DNA of 64,000 nucleotides from Paenibacillus sp. P25. Its GTDB lineage: Bacteria; Bacillota; Bacilli; Paenibacillales; NBRC-103111. Each line of letters starts with the position of its first letter. The stretch's first letter is position 1. The notes beneath the pieces were generated by a model, which saw only the letters and a list, made by a program, of their open reading frames with translations, made no database searches and was not told the origin of the DNA. Positions 39,710 to 48,986 of this stretch are shown piece by piece. The stretch is from positions 5,766,001 to 5,830,000 of the forward strand of contig CP085629.1 of assembly GCA_024704175.1 (NCBI GenBank), in the 5' to 3' direction. The translations under genes were made by a program, and so were the position numbers.

Positions 39710-40786
39710 TTATAAATACTGTTCGAGCTTTTGCGTTCTCAATTCTTTAAGTAGCAATTTCACTTCTTGAGCCTTATCCTTGGTGCAAATTAAGGTAACA
39801 TCTTCAGTATCCACGATGATAAGATCTTCGATTCCTAAGGTAGCAATTAATTTCCCGTTACTTTCGATAATACATCTCTTCGTATCAATATTAAGTATGT
39901 TTCCTTTTATAACATTTCCATTTTCATCCCTATCATTAATACGATCCAGGGCCGTCCAGCTTCCTACATCATCCCAACCAAAGATACATGGAATCACATA
40001 GATGCTATCGACTTTTTCCATGATCCCATAATCGATTGATTGGTCCGGCATTTTATGAAATTCTGATTTAATTACCTCACTACGTTTATCTGTTTTGAAC
40101 CCTGCTTTCATCGATTCAAGCACGTCGTTCATGTCTGGCATAAGTTCTTTAATATACTTTCTTATAGTAGCGGTCTTCCAAATGAAAATTCCGCTGTTCC
40201 AAAAGAAATTTCCGGCAGATAAGTATTTATTGGCCGTTTCCGAATCAGGTTTTTCAACAAATTTATTTACTTTGTGAACATCCAGCCCGTTCACAACATT
40301 AATGTGATTCGTACTTTCGATATAGCCATAACCCGTTTCGGGATAAGTAGGTTGAATCCCAAGAGTCACTAAATGACTGTCCTCTTGAGCTACTTCAACC
40401 GCTGTTTTAAGTATTTGTATGAAGCCCTCTTCATTTTCAATAATATGATCTGAAGGCAGGACTACCATCGTACTGTCCGGAAATTTCTCTTCAATAATAA
40501 CAGACGCCAATCCGACACATGGAGCTGTGTTTCGGCCTATGGGCTCAATAATAATATTATCATGAGGAAGATGGGGTATTTGCGCGCGAATAAGCTCGGC
40601 ATACAACTCATTGGTAACAATAAAGATTTGCTTTATATCAATCAATTTTTCAAGCCTGGCAATCGTTTGTTGAATCATGGATTTATTTCCCGAAATATTC
40701 AGGAACTGCTTAGGTAAATGAGTTCGGCTTTTGGGCCAAAATCTCTCACCTTTTCCCCCAGCCATAATCACTGCTGTAATAGTCAT
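39710..40786 (-). CDS. manC: Mannose-1-phosphate guanylyltransferase
   Basis: About 358 aa, single-domain ManC without the PMI half. TAVIMAGGKGERFWPKSR, PKQFL, IEPIGRNTAPC, VLPSDH, FVEKPD and FFWNSGIF are present. ATG 40786 follows CTAGGAGG; a longer frame to 40843 runs over the promoter. It supplies GDP-mannose for gmd/rmd. Intact. Confidence 0.93.
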   Translation of the reverse strand: MTITAVIMAGGKGERFWPKSRTHLPKQFLNISGNKSMIQQTIARLEKLIDIKQIFIVTNELYAELIRAQIPHLPHDNIIIEPIGRNTAPCVGLASVIIEEKFPDSTMVVLPSDHIIENEEGFIQILKTAVEVAQEDSHLVTLGIQPTYPETGYGYIESTNHINVVNGLDVHKVNKFVEKPDSETANKYLSAGNFFWNSGIFIWKTATIRKYIKELMPDMNDVLESMKAGFKTDKRSEVIKSEFHKMPDQSIDYGIMEKVDSIYVIPCIFGWDDVGSWTALDRINDRDENGNVIKGNILNIDTKRCIIESNGKLIATLGIEDLIIVDTEDVTLICTKDKAQEVKLLLKELRTQKLEQYL

Positions 40787-40850
40787 ATTGTAGTTCCTCC
40801 TAGAAACAAACACATGATTACATAATTCTATGATATACGACAACTATCAT

Positions 40851-40880
40851 ATTATAGCTTAACAATTTGCGACAAAGCAA
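40851..40880 (-). promoter_or_regulatory. Internal promoter upstream of manC
   Basis: Minus strand TTGCTT (40875-40880), 18 bp, perfect TATAAT (40851-40856). It would start a sub-operon manC-gmd-rmd-wzm-wzt and onward. Confidence 0.65.
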
Positions 40881-40960
40881 TAATTTGTAAGTTTCAATTA
40901 CTTATTAAATGTTTCCTATTTTGACGCATGAAGTATTATACATATTACGAAAGGGTTGAT

Positions 40961-42369
40961 TTAATAAGCATTCTTATTTATGAAACCGTTGATTATCGTT
41001 TTCCAAATAATTTTTATATCGAACAAAAAACTCCAATTTTCGATATAAAAAATATCATGTTTAATTCTCTCTTCAATAGAGGTATCGCCCCTTAATCCGT
41101 TGGATTGGGCCCATCCTGTGATTCCCGGTCGAATGTGATGCTTCACCATATACTTTGGAATTTCTTCTTTAAATTGCTCCACAAAATAAGGACGTTCCGG
41201 CCTCGGACCCACGACACTCATATGTCCGAATAAAACGTTAAAAAATTGCGGCGACTCATCTAAGCTCGTCTTTCTTAAAAAAGCCCCAAACTTTGTTTTA
41301 CGCGGATCATCTTGGGTAGTCCATTGGGTATCCGATGAATCATCCGTTTGTACCTTCATGGATCGAAACTTATACATCATAAAATGGCGGCGATTTAATC
41401 CCACACGTTCTTGCTTAAAAATGATCTCGCCTGGAGATGTAAGCTTGATACCTATGGCAATTAAAATTAACAAGGGAGATGTGATAATAATTGCTAATAA
41501 TGAGAAAATAATATCAAAAGCCCTCTTCAAGAATCGATTGCGAAATTCGTCCAATGGAATGTCGCGAACATTAATTAATGGAATCCCGGCAAAGTTATCA
41601 AAATACGGCTTTGAAGGCAAGTAATCGAAGAAATCCGGGATGATTAACGTCTTTACTCCTGCTTTTTCACAGAGGTTAATGATCCTACCGTATTTTTGAT
41701 GCGCGTCCAAAGGCAAAGCGATAATAACTTCGTCGATTAACATTTTGTTGAGGATGGCTTCCAACTCATCAACTTGACCGAGTATCGGCTTATAATTCCC
41801 ATTCTCGTGGCTTGTTTGGAAATCATCCAGAAACCCGACCACTTCATAACCTAAATCAGGATGCTGCATTAAGTTGGAATAAAACTTCTTACCAAGAGTT
41901 CCCGCCCCAACGATAAGGACGAATTGTCGATTATACCCTTTTTCTCGAAGACGTTTCAGTGACAGCTTCAAAATATACCGGTAAAAGCTAATACCTAAGA
42001 TATTATTTACAAGAAAGAGAAATAAAAAGGAACGGGAAATATTCAATTCTTTAAATATGAACAAGAAGCTTAATAATATCAATAAACTAATACAATATAC
42101 CTGGACTATGATAAATAGCTCATAAGAAAATCTTTTTTACGTTTTGGCGTGTAGAAGTTATAGAAATAACTTAAGAAAATGGCTACTGCTCCATAAACAA
42201 AGCTCCATAAAGTATATGTCTCAAGAGGGAGCGGTTCGTCTGATGGTATCCAGCCGCTCTTAAATTTAAGCCACCAAGAGAGTAAGAATACGATTTGGAT
42301 ACACACAAAGTCTGTCAAAGCATAAAACTGGGATAAAAAACTTTGGCTTCGCCTTATCATGATTCTCAC
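40961..42369 (-). CDS. Polyprenyl-phosphate hexose-1-phosphate transferase (WsfP/WcaJ-like; one frame break)
   Basis: About 470 aa. Four or five N-terminal helices, a Rossmann-like CoA-binding-fold domain (FVLIVGAGTLGKKFY), one further helix, and the C-terminal catalytic domain with KRAFDIIFSLLAI, FKQERVGLNRRHFMMYKFRSM, KTSLDESPQFFNVL and GPRPERP. It starts glycan synthesis by moving hexose-1-phosphate from a UDP-sugar to undecaprenyl phosphate; WsfP in P. alvei uses galactose. The frame changes at about 42108-42122. Galactose would be available through GalE in this window. Confidence 0.88.
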
Positions 42370-43231
42370 CTCACTGATCCAAATCGGTTTAATAGTAGAG
42401 AAGCCGATAGCTTGACCGCAATTCCTGCGTACACCATCCCATTAACAAAGAAAGAGTATTTCTTACGATAATGTTTTCGATGAAACAGATACATGGCTCT
42501 ATGGAACTCATAAATAATCTTAAATGGCTTCCTACGGTCGCTGGCGCCTTTATAATGGATAATTTGAGTATAAGGGTAATAATGAATTTCCCAGCCCGCT
42601 TGCTTAATTCTATAGCACCAATCGATATCTTCCCCATACATAAAGAATTCTTCATCTAAAAGCCCGGCCTGTTGGATAGCCTCTGTCCTGACCATCATAA
42701 ATGCCCCCACTAAACAATCCACCGGGTAATCCTGATCAGGATCTAAATGAGTAAGCTGGTATTGGTTAAACTTCGGGTGCTTAGGAAACAGCTTGGATAT
42801 TCCAAAGGCATAGTAGAAAGACGCGGAGGGGTGGGAAACCCTCGTCGACAAGCCTTGTCCAAACTCCCGTCAGGTAATACAATTTTGCACCCTGCGGCAC
42901 CTACATTATAATGGTTATCCATAAACTCAATCATAATGGACAAAGTATCTTTTGCGATGACGGTATCCGAATTTAATAAAAGAATGTACCGGCCCTTTGC
43001 CAAACGAATTCCCTGGTTGTTTGCCTTCGAAAATCCTAGATTCTGATCGTTGCATATCAAACGCACCTGGGGAAAATCCGTTTCAATTCGTTTTACCGAT
43101 GAATCCGATGAGTTATTGTCGATTAAAATAACTTCATAGGTATACATTAATTCGGACTCAAACACGGATTTCAGGCAGTTGAGTGTAATTTCACAGGTAT
43201 TATAATTTACAATAATAATACTTAAGTCCAT
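42366..43231 (-). CDS. GT2 glycosyltransferase, rhamnosyltransferase-like (one frame break)
   Basis: About 288 aa. MDLSIIIVNYNT, IDNNSSDSS, GFSKANNQGI, LLLNSDT and FFMYGEDIDWCYR, the pattern of WbbL-type rhamnosyltransferases. The frame changes near 42830-42850. ATG 43231 starts the domain directly; upstream in-frame codons look unused. The 3' end overlaps the WsfP-like start by 4 nt. Confidence 0.82.
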
Positions 43232-43354
43232 AAATATCCCCATATCATAAGACATGATATTCACATTATATCATGAAACATTTTCACAAGTATGAAAAGA
43301 AGCTTAAAGATTTACCTAAAAAAGGAATATACATTTTCGTATTCCGCTCTTCTT

Positions 43355-44260
43355 TTAGATTGAATCCATCTTCTCTTTTGAAGCTGACTTCTTAAAATTG
43401 GAACCAAATGCTTTCCAAGAACCAAGAACCGAAGGTTCCTTTAGTAGGAAATATCCCCAGCTTGGTATTTCATAAGCAAGAAACGGAATGAGATGCTTGA
43501 TAATAAACAACCAATGATCATTTTTCAAAATCATTTTATAACGGTTGATGTAAGAATATCTACGGATTTTTAATGGAATCTTACTTCTTGACTCCTTTTT
43601 CCAGCCTCTTTCGTGAAAAGCCACAGCGTCAGCACAATAGAAAGCCTTCCACCCGAGCAACCTTGCGCGCCAGGCTACATCAACATCTTCTTTATAGGCA
43701 AAGAAGTCATTGTCGAAAAAATCATTGTTCAAACTAATATCCTTAACCATTTCAGCATTATAGAGCGCCGCGGCGCCGGAAACACCAAATACCTCTTCAC
43801 TTGTTTCCCATTGTCCTGAGGGTTCCCCTGCCCCTCTATCGAATGCTCTTCGTGCTTTAGTAATTTCTAATCCCGTACTGTCAATCTTATCTGGTGAAGA
43901 ACTCAAGACTAATTTACCGGTAAGACTCCCAATTAACTCATCGTTCTCTGAGACGGATATTAGCTCTGAAATATAATCAGGATGTAATTTGACATCCGGG
44001 TTTAGTATCAAAAAGTAATCACAATCCGATAAAAGTATTGCTTGATTATGTGCTGGAGCGAATCCTACATTTACCGGATTGGTGACAATAGTAATCCGAT
44101 CCTCGAACTCCGAAAGAATAGCAAGTGTATTATCCTGCGAATTGTTATCAATAACTATGATACGTTCAATTGGATAACTTTGTTTGAAAACAGCTTCTAA
44201 GCAATCACGGATATAAGCTTCGCTGTTAAATGTTACTATATGAGCACTTACTGTTTTCAT
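43355..44260 (-). CDS. GT2 glycosyltransferase
   Basis: 301 aa, intact. VSAHIVTFNSEAYI, IDNNSQDNT, NPVNVGFAPAHNQ, LILNPDV (DxD-like), FAYKEDVDVAWRAR and HERGW, a rhamnosyltransferase-like GT2 with an amphipathic C-terminal region that may touch the membrane. ATG overlaps the rmlD stop. The 123 nt to the next gene hold no clear terminator. Confidence 0.85.
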   Translation of the reverse strand: MKTVSAHIVTFNSEAYIRDCLEAVFKQSYPIERIIVIDNNSQDNTLAILSEFEDRITIVTNPVNVGFAPAHNQAILLSDCDYFLILNPDVKLHPDYISELISVSENDELIGSLTGKLVLSSSPDKIDSTGLEITKARRAFDRGAGEPSGQWETSEEVFGVSGAAALYNAEMVKDISLNNDFFDNDFFAYKEDVDVAWRARLLGWKAFYCADAVAFHERGWKKESRSKIPLKIRRYSYINRYKMILKNDHWLFIIKHLIPFLAYEIPSWGYFLLKEPSVLGSWKAFGSNFKKSASKEKMDSI

Positions 44261-45113
44261 GTCGATGTATTCCCTAATTTTATTAAAAACTCACTTAAAG
44301 CTTCTTTCCAGGGCCGCACTCTTTAAAACCATTCGCTCGAATAGACAAATGATCCATGACGGTGAACCGGGGTCGCGGAGCTGGCCTTGGAAAATCTTCA
44401 GTTGCGCATGGAATGATAGCGGTGCCTAATTTTTTTTCTTCTATAATCGTCTTGGCAAACTCATACCATGAGCAGCTCCCAGAGTTCGATGCATGATAAA
44501 TCCCGTATTTGTCTGTCTGAATCAATTCGTATATGAACTCAGCTAAATCCTCGGTAAAGGTTGGCGATCCTTTCTGGTCATCCACAACCTTAATATGATC
44601 TCGCTCTTCGGCAAGCTTAAGCATCGTTTTCACAAAGTTGTTTCCATGTAGCCCGAAAACCCAAGAAGTCCGAACAATAAAATATCGATGCGAAAAACTG
44701 ATAACCATCGTTTCTCCAGCTTGTTTGGTTTTCCCATAAACATTGATGGGGTTAACAACATCATACTCTTTATAGGGTTTATCGGATCGACCGTCAAATA
44801 CATAATCCGTACTGATATAACAAACCTTGGATCCTATTGATTCTGCAGCGACGGCCAAATTTCTCGTCCCTAACGTATTAACAGCATAAGCTTGATCTTC
44901 GTCGCTCTCAGCTTTATCTACCGCAGTGTAGGCTGCACAATGTATAATAACGTCGGGGCGAATTAGATTTATTACTTTTTTGCATTGGTTAAAGTCCGTT
45001 ATATCTAATTCTTGACGCCCTAAACCTGATACTACAATATTAGAAACTGTATTAAATACATGAACAACATCACGGCCCAATTGACCTTCAGCACCGGTTA
45101 CCAGAACCCTCAT
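44257..45113 (-). CDS. rmlD: dTDP-4-dehydrorhamnose reductase (one frame break)
   Basis: About 285 aa. RVLVTGAEGQLGRD, HCAAYTAVDKAE, YISTDYVFDG, YGKTKQAGE and the RTSWVFG segment. The frame breaks at about 44305-44315 and the correct one continues RPWKEALSEFL to a TGA overlapping the next ATG. Last step of dTDP-L-rhamnose synthesis. Start at 45113, coupled to rmlB. Confidence 0.93.
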
Positions 45114-45114
45114 A

Positions 45115-46121
45115 TTAACACCTGTCGGAGTATTGCTTTTTATAGTAATCTTGATAGTCACCCGATAGAATACGACTCGACCATTCCGGGTGCTTCAAAT
45201 ACCATTCAATAGTTTTCTTAATCCCTGTCTCAAAGGTGTATTCCGGTTTCCATCCGAGTTCTTTGATTATTTTTGTTGCATCTATAGCATAACGACGGTC
45301 ATGCCCCAGTCTATCCTTCACATAGTTGATCAGCTCTTCAGGCTTCCCTAACTCTGCAAGAATCGTTCTAACAATTTGAATATTTGTTCGTTCATTACTT
45401 CCGCCTATATTGTATATTTCTCCGCTTTTGCCGTGATGCAACACTAAATCAATCGCCCTGCAATGATCTTCTACATGCAGCCAGTCTCTGATATTTAAGC
45501 CGTCACCATAAACAGGAAGTCGCTTATCTTGTAACGCATTCGTGATCATAAGCGGGATCAGTTTTTCCGGGAATTGATACGGCCCATAATTATTTGAACA
45601 TCGGGTGATGTTTACATTGAGTCCAAAAGTCTCGTGATAAGCACGTACTAATAAATCTCCCCCGCCTTGCTTGCGGAATAAGGACTATTAGGTGCCAAAG
45701 GAGTTTGTTCCGAAAATAACCCGATTTCACCTAATGATCCGTATACTTCATCGGTCGATACTTGAACAAACTTTCTTACGCTATGTTTCTTTGCCGCCTC
45801 CAATAGAACTTGCGTCCCTAACACATTGGTTCGTACAAATATGCCTGGATCCATAATACTTCGATCGACATGAGACTCTGCGGCAAAATTAATCACCATG
45901 TCTACTTTATCCTGGAATACTTTTTCCACGGTCTCGGGATCGGAAATATCCCCTTTGATGAACGAATAATTTGGATTTGCCTGAACTTGCTCAAGATTCT
46001 CCAAATTCCCCGCATAAGTAAGGGCGTCAAAATTCAGTACTTGGTACTCAGGATATTTATTCAAAATATAAATAATAAAGTTACTTCCTATAAATCCCGC
46101 TCCGCCCGTAACTAATATTTT
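45115..46121 (-). CDS. rmlB: dTDP-glucose 4,6-dehydratase (one frame break)
   Basis: About 335 aa. ILVTGGAGFIGSNF, NFAAESHVDRSI, VSTDEVYGSLG, YSASKAG(D), then NIRDWLHVEDHC and GHDRRYAIDATK. The break is a G5 tract at about 45660: one more G restores YSASKAGGDLL-type sequence. TTG start at 46121, 7 nt after AAAGGAGG. Second step of dTDP-L-rhamnose synthesis. Confidence 0.94.
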
Positions 46122-46138
46122 CAATATAATTCCTCCTT

Positions 46139-46687
46139 TCAATCAAATTGGATGTCCGCATCCTTTAATAATGGAAGAAGCTGGTCTTTTTCAGAAAGGA
46201 TCGGATCCGACGATGGCCAATCGATATTGAGTTGAGGATCGGACCATAAAATACCCCTGTCATGCTCAGGAGAATATAACTCATCCACCTTGTAAATAAC
46301 CTCTGTATTCGGTACCAATGTACAAAAACCGTGTGCGAATCCTTTTGGAATCAGCAACTGGCGTTTGTTTGACGCACTTAATATCACACCAAACCATTCT
46401 CCGTAAGTAGGGGAATCCTTACGAATATCAACAACTACATCGTATACCGCACCAGATATAACTCGGACAAGCTTGGTCTGCGCTTTCGGGCTATTCTGAT
46501 AATGCAATCCCCGAAGGGTACCCGCTTCCGCTGACAAAGAATGATTGTCTTGGACAAAAGAGTAATTAAATCCCAACTGTTCGAATGTTTGATTATTGTA
46601 GCTCTCCATAAAGAATCCTCTATGGTCTCCATGAACCTTGGGCTCCAAAATATAGACTCCCGGTAGCTTTACATTAATTTTTTTCAA
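46139..46687 (-). CDS. rmlC: dTDP-4-dehydrorhamnose 3,5-epimerase
   Basis: 182 aa cupin. DHRGFFMESYN, RGLHYQ (catalytic His), DVVVDIRKDSPTYG and PKGFAHGF are diagnostic. Intact, 15 nt after rmlA. Confidence 0.95.
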   Translation of the reverse strand: MKKINVKLPGVYILEPKVHGDHRGFFMESYNNQTFEQLGFNYSFVQDNHSLSAEAGTLRGLHYQNSPKAQTKLVRVISGAVYDVVVDIRKDSPTYGEWFGVILSASNKRQLLIPKGFAHGFCTLVPNTEVIYKVDELYSPEHDRGILWSDPQLNIDWPSSDPILSEKDQLLPLLKDADIQFD

Positions 46688-46702
46688 GGATTGCTCACCT
46701 TC

Positions 46703-47446
46703 CTACAGTTTTAATAAACCAAACTCCTCCGGTAAGGTTATTGATTGAGCAAGTTCATTCGCTTTGGTTAAAGAGGCATGTGTTCCAGCGTCCGTCCACC
46801 ATCCGCCAATAATCTCATAAGTAAGTTGATTTTTAGCGATAAAAGCATTATTAACATCGGTTATTTCTAGCTCGCCTCGAGCGGAAGGCTTAAGGGTCTT
46901 GATAATCTGAAATACCGTGCTATCGAACATATATATTCCCGTGACGGCAAATTGGCTCTTCGGATTCAGCGGTTTCTCCTCTATAGAAATAATTTTATTT
47001 CCCGAAAGCTCGGGAACCCCGTATCTCTGAGGATCGTGAACTTCCTTGATAAGAATTTTTGCCCCTTGGGGCTGTTGCTCAAAATTCAAAACATAGGGCA
47101 CAATGCTTTCCGAGAACACATTATCACCAAGAATGACCACCAATTTATCGGTTCCTACAAATTGCTCTGCAAGTCCAAGAGCATGAGCGATTCCGCCTGC
47201 CTCATCTTGGACTTTAAACGTAAAGTTTACACCCATTTCTTTGCCGCTTCCCAATAAGCTCACTACATCGCCCATATGCTCTTTTCCTGTAACCACCAAA
47301 ATATCTAAGATGCCTGCCTCCTTCAGTTTGGAAACAGCATAAAAAATCATCGGATATTTACCGACCGGAAGTAGATGTTTATTTGTAACCTTAGTAAGTG
47401 GATACAGCCTTGTACCTGTGCCACCTGCCAGAATGATACCTTTCAA
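46703..47446 (-). CDS. rmlA: Glucose-1-phosphate thymidylyltransferase
   Basis: About 247 aa, short Gram-positive RmlA type. KGIILAGGTGTRLYPLT, KQL-equivalent NKHLLPVGKYPM, ILGDNVF, VTGIYMFD and GGWWTDAGTH. Two TTG codons are possible; 47446 sits 6 nt from GGAGGGGA and matches the family start. First step of dTDP-L-rhamnose synthesis. Confidence 0.93.
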   Translation of the reverse strand: MKGIILAGGTGTRLYPLTKVTNKHLLPVGKYPMIFYAVSKLKEAGILDILVVTGKEHMGDVVSLLGSGKEMGVNFTFKVQDEAGGIAHALGLAEQFVGTDKLVVILGDNVFSESIVPYVLNFEQQPQGAKILIKEVHDPQRYGVPELSGNKIISIEEKPLNPKSQFAVTGIYMFDSTVFQIIKTLKPSARGELEITDVNNAFIAKNQLTYEIIGGWWTDAGTHASLTKANELAQSITLPEEFGLLKL

Positions 47447-47474
47447 GTTCAATCCCCTCCTTACTTCGAGCTGT

Positions 47475-48769
47475 TTATTTTAAACTCCAGGAATAAATAT
47501 AATTCAATCTTTTTTGAATAAGCTCACCGACGGCCTTCGGTGACAAATTCTGTTTAATGGATTTTTCTCCATTCAAAGATATTTCCTTGTAATAATCGGG
47601 GTCTGACACTAGCTTTTTCATATAAAAACTGGCGTGGTCAATGTCCGGGTCCGCCCAATATTGATAGGCTTTATACGGACCGTGGTCTTTGCCGATTTGC
47701 ATTAGCTGATAACTAACCAGACATGAGTTTTCGTTTGTCATGAAATCCGTATTTGAAGACCAGTTCGTACCTATCGTCGGCCTCCCCAGGTACATAGCTT
47801 CTGCTAATCCAAGCCCGAACCCTTCACTTCGATGAAGGGAAACATAGCAGTCCGTCACCGAAATTAAAGCGTTCGTGTCATTACGGCTTAACGTTTCTTT
47901 AATTAAGTAAATGTTTTTATAATTCGAGATGATTTCGTCCAATAATTTAATCTCGTCCAAATTGCTTTTGGAAGTATTAATTTTTATAACTAGCCCAACG
48001 GAAAGATCATCAGGTTGAAATGCTCTTTTGAATGCTTCGATGGTCGCTCGAGGATTTTTGCGCTCCTGGTAGCTTTTCACATCGTACATGGATAAGAATA
48101 AGAATGCTTTCTCCGGTAACTGAAAATACCCCTGGTTCTTTCATGTTCAATTTTCACTTCAATTGAATGAGGGATTTTCACAACTGGGACCGGACTTTTC
48201 ATTGAGATTGAATCAGCTACAAAAGTAGAAGGAACCCAAATTTCATTGACAAGATTGAAGCTATCCATCCACTCATCCGGAAAATCCGGCAATTCCCAGT
48301 GCCAATAACCGATGTTATATCTATTATTGAAAATTCCACTTCCATATTGAGCATAAATTTCCATCATTTGCTCGGCGTTAATATGGAATATGTTCACATT
48401 AAATTTGGGGCTTGTAATTTCTTTATGGATCCAAGAATGATCTGTCATTCTAGCACTGTTCGTACCCGTAAAATTTATGATACCGAAAGGCAAATTAACG
48501 GTCGCCATACTTTTAGCCGCTATTCTGCAGGATTCCCCAATCCCCATTTCCGCTCTGGCATAACCGACCAAATTAATTCCTTTTTCACCTTCTGGAGTGC
48601 CATCCAATGTTTTTTGCTGCCAAGTGATGGGATAAGCTTGGTTTAATAATTTTTTCTTTACATATGTTCGGAAAGATGCAGGAGTTATTGGGACGATTAT
48701 GGCTTTGGAAATCACCGCAAGCTTATATATAATTCTATATATATGTGTTTTAATTTTGAGCACCACCAT
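47475..48769 (-). CDS. GT4 glycosyltransferase, first gene of the glycan operon (one frame break)
   Basis: About 431 aa. N-terminal half with GINLVGYARAEMGIGESCR and NIGYWHWELPDFP; C-terminal half with SYQERKNPRATIEAF, HRSEGFGLGLAEAMYLG and GTNWSSNTDFM. This is the layout of GT4 enzymes common in slg and EPS clusters. The frame changes at about 48125, joining to LPEKAFLFLSMYDVKS. It opens the minus-strand cluster, divergent from the 827-aa O-oligosaccharyltransferase-like gene. Confidence 0.82.
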
Positions 48770-48919
48770 TACCGAAAATAATATTCCATTAAATTTTGTC
48801 GAAAACTTTCTCGAACAATATTAAAAATACTACTCAATTATAATACTCCAATATAAGCATTGATGTATACCGCAGTCCGGATTACCAAATTAAAGTATGA
48901 GGTTGCACAGACTTTAACA

Positions 48920-48949
48920 TTGGAAACAGCGTGGATTATATGATAAGAT
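48920..48949 (+). promoter_or_regulatory. Promoter of the O-oligosaccharyltransferase-like gene
   Basis: TTGGAA (48920-48925), 18 bp, TAAGAT (48944-48949) with TG at 48941-48942 (extended -10). The gene starts 37 nt downstream behind AAGGAG. Confidence 0.55.
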
Positions 48950-48986
48950 TTTGTCGTAATTTCTAGAAAAATTTAAGGAGACTCAT

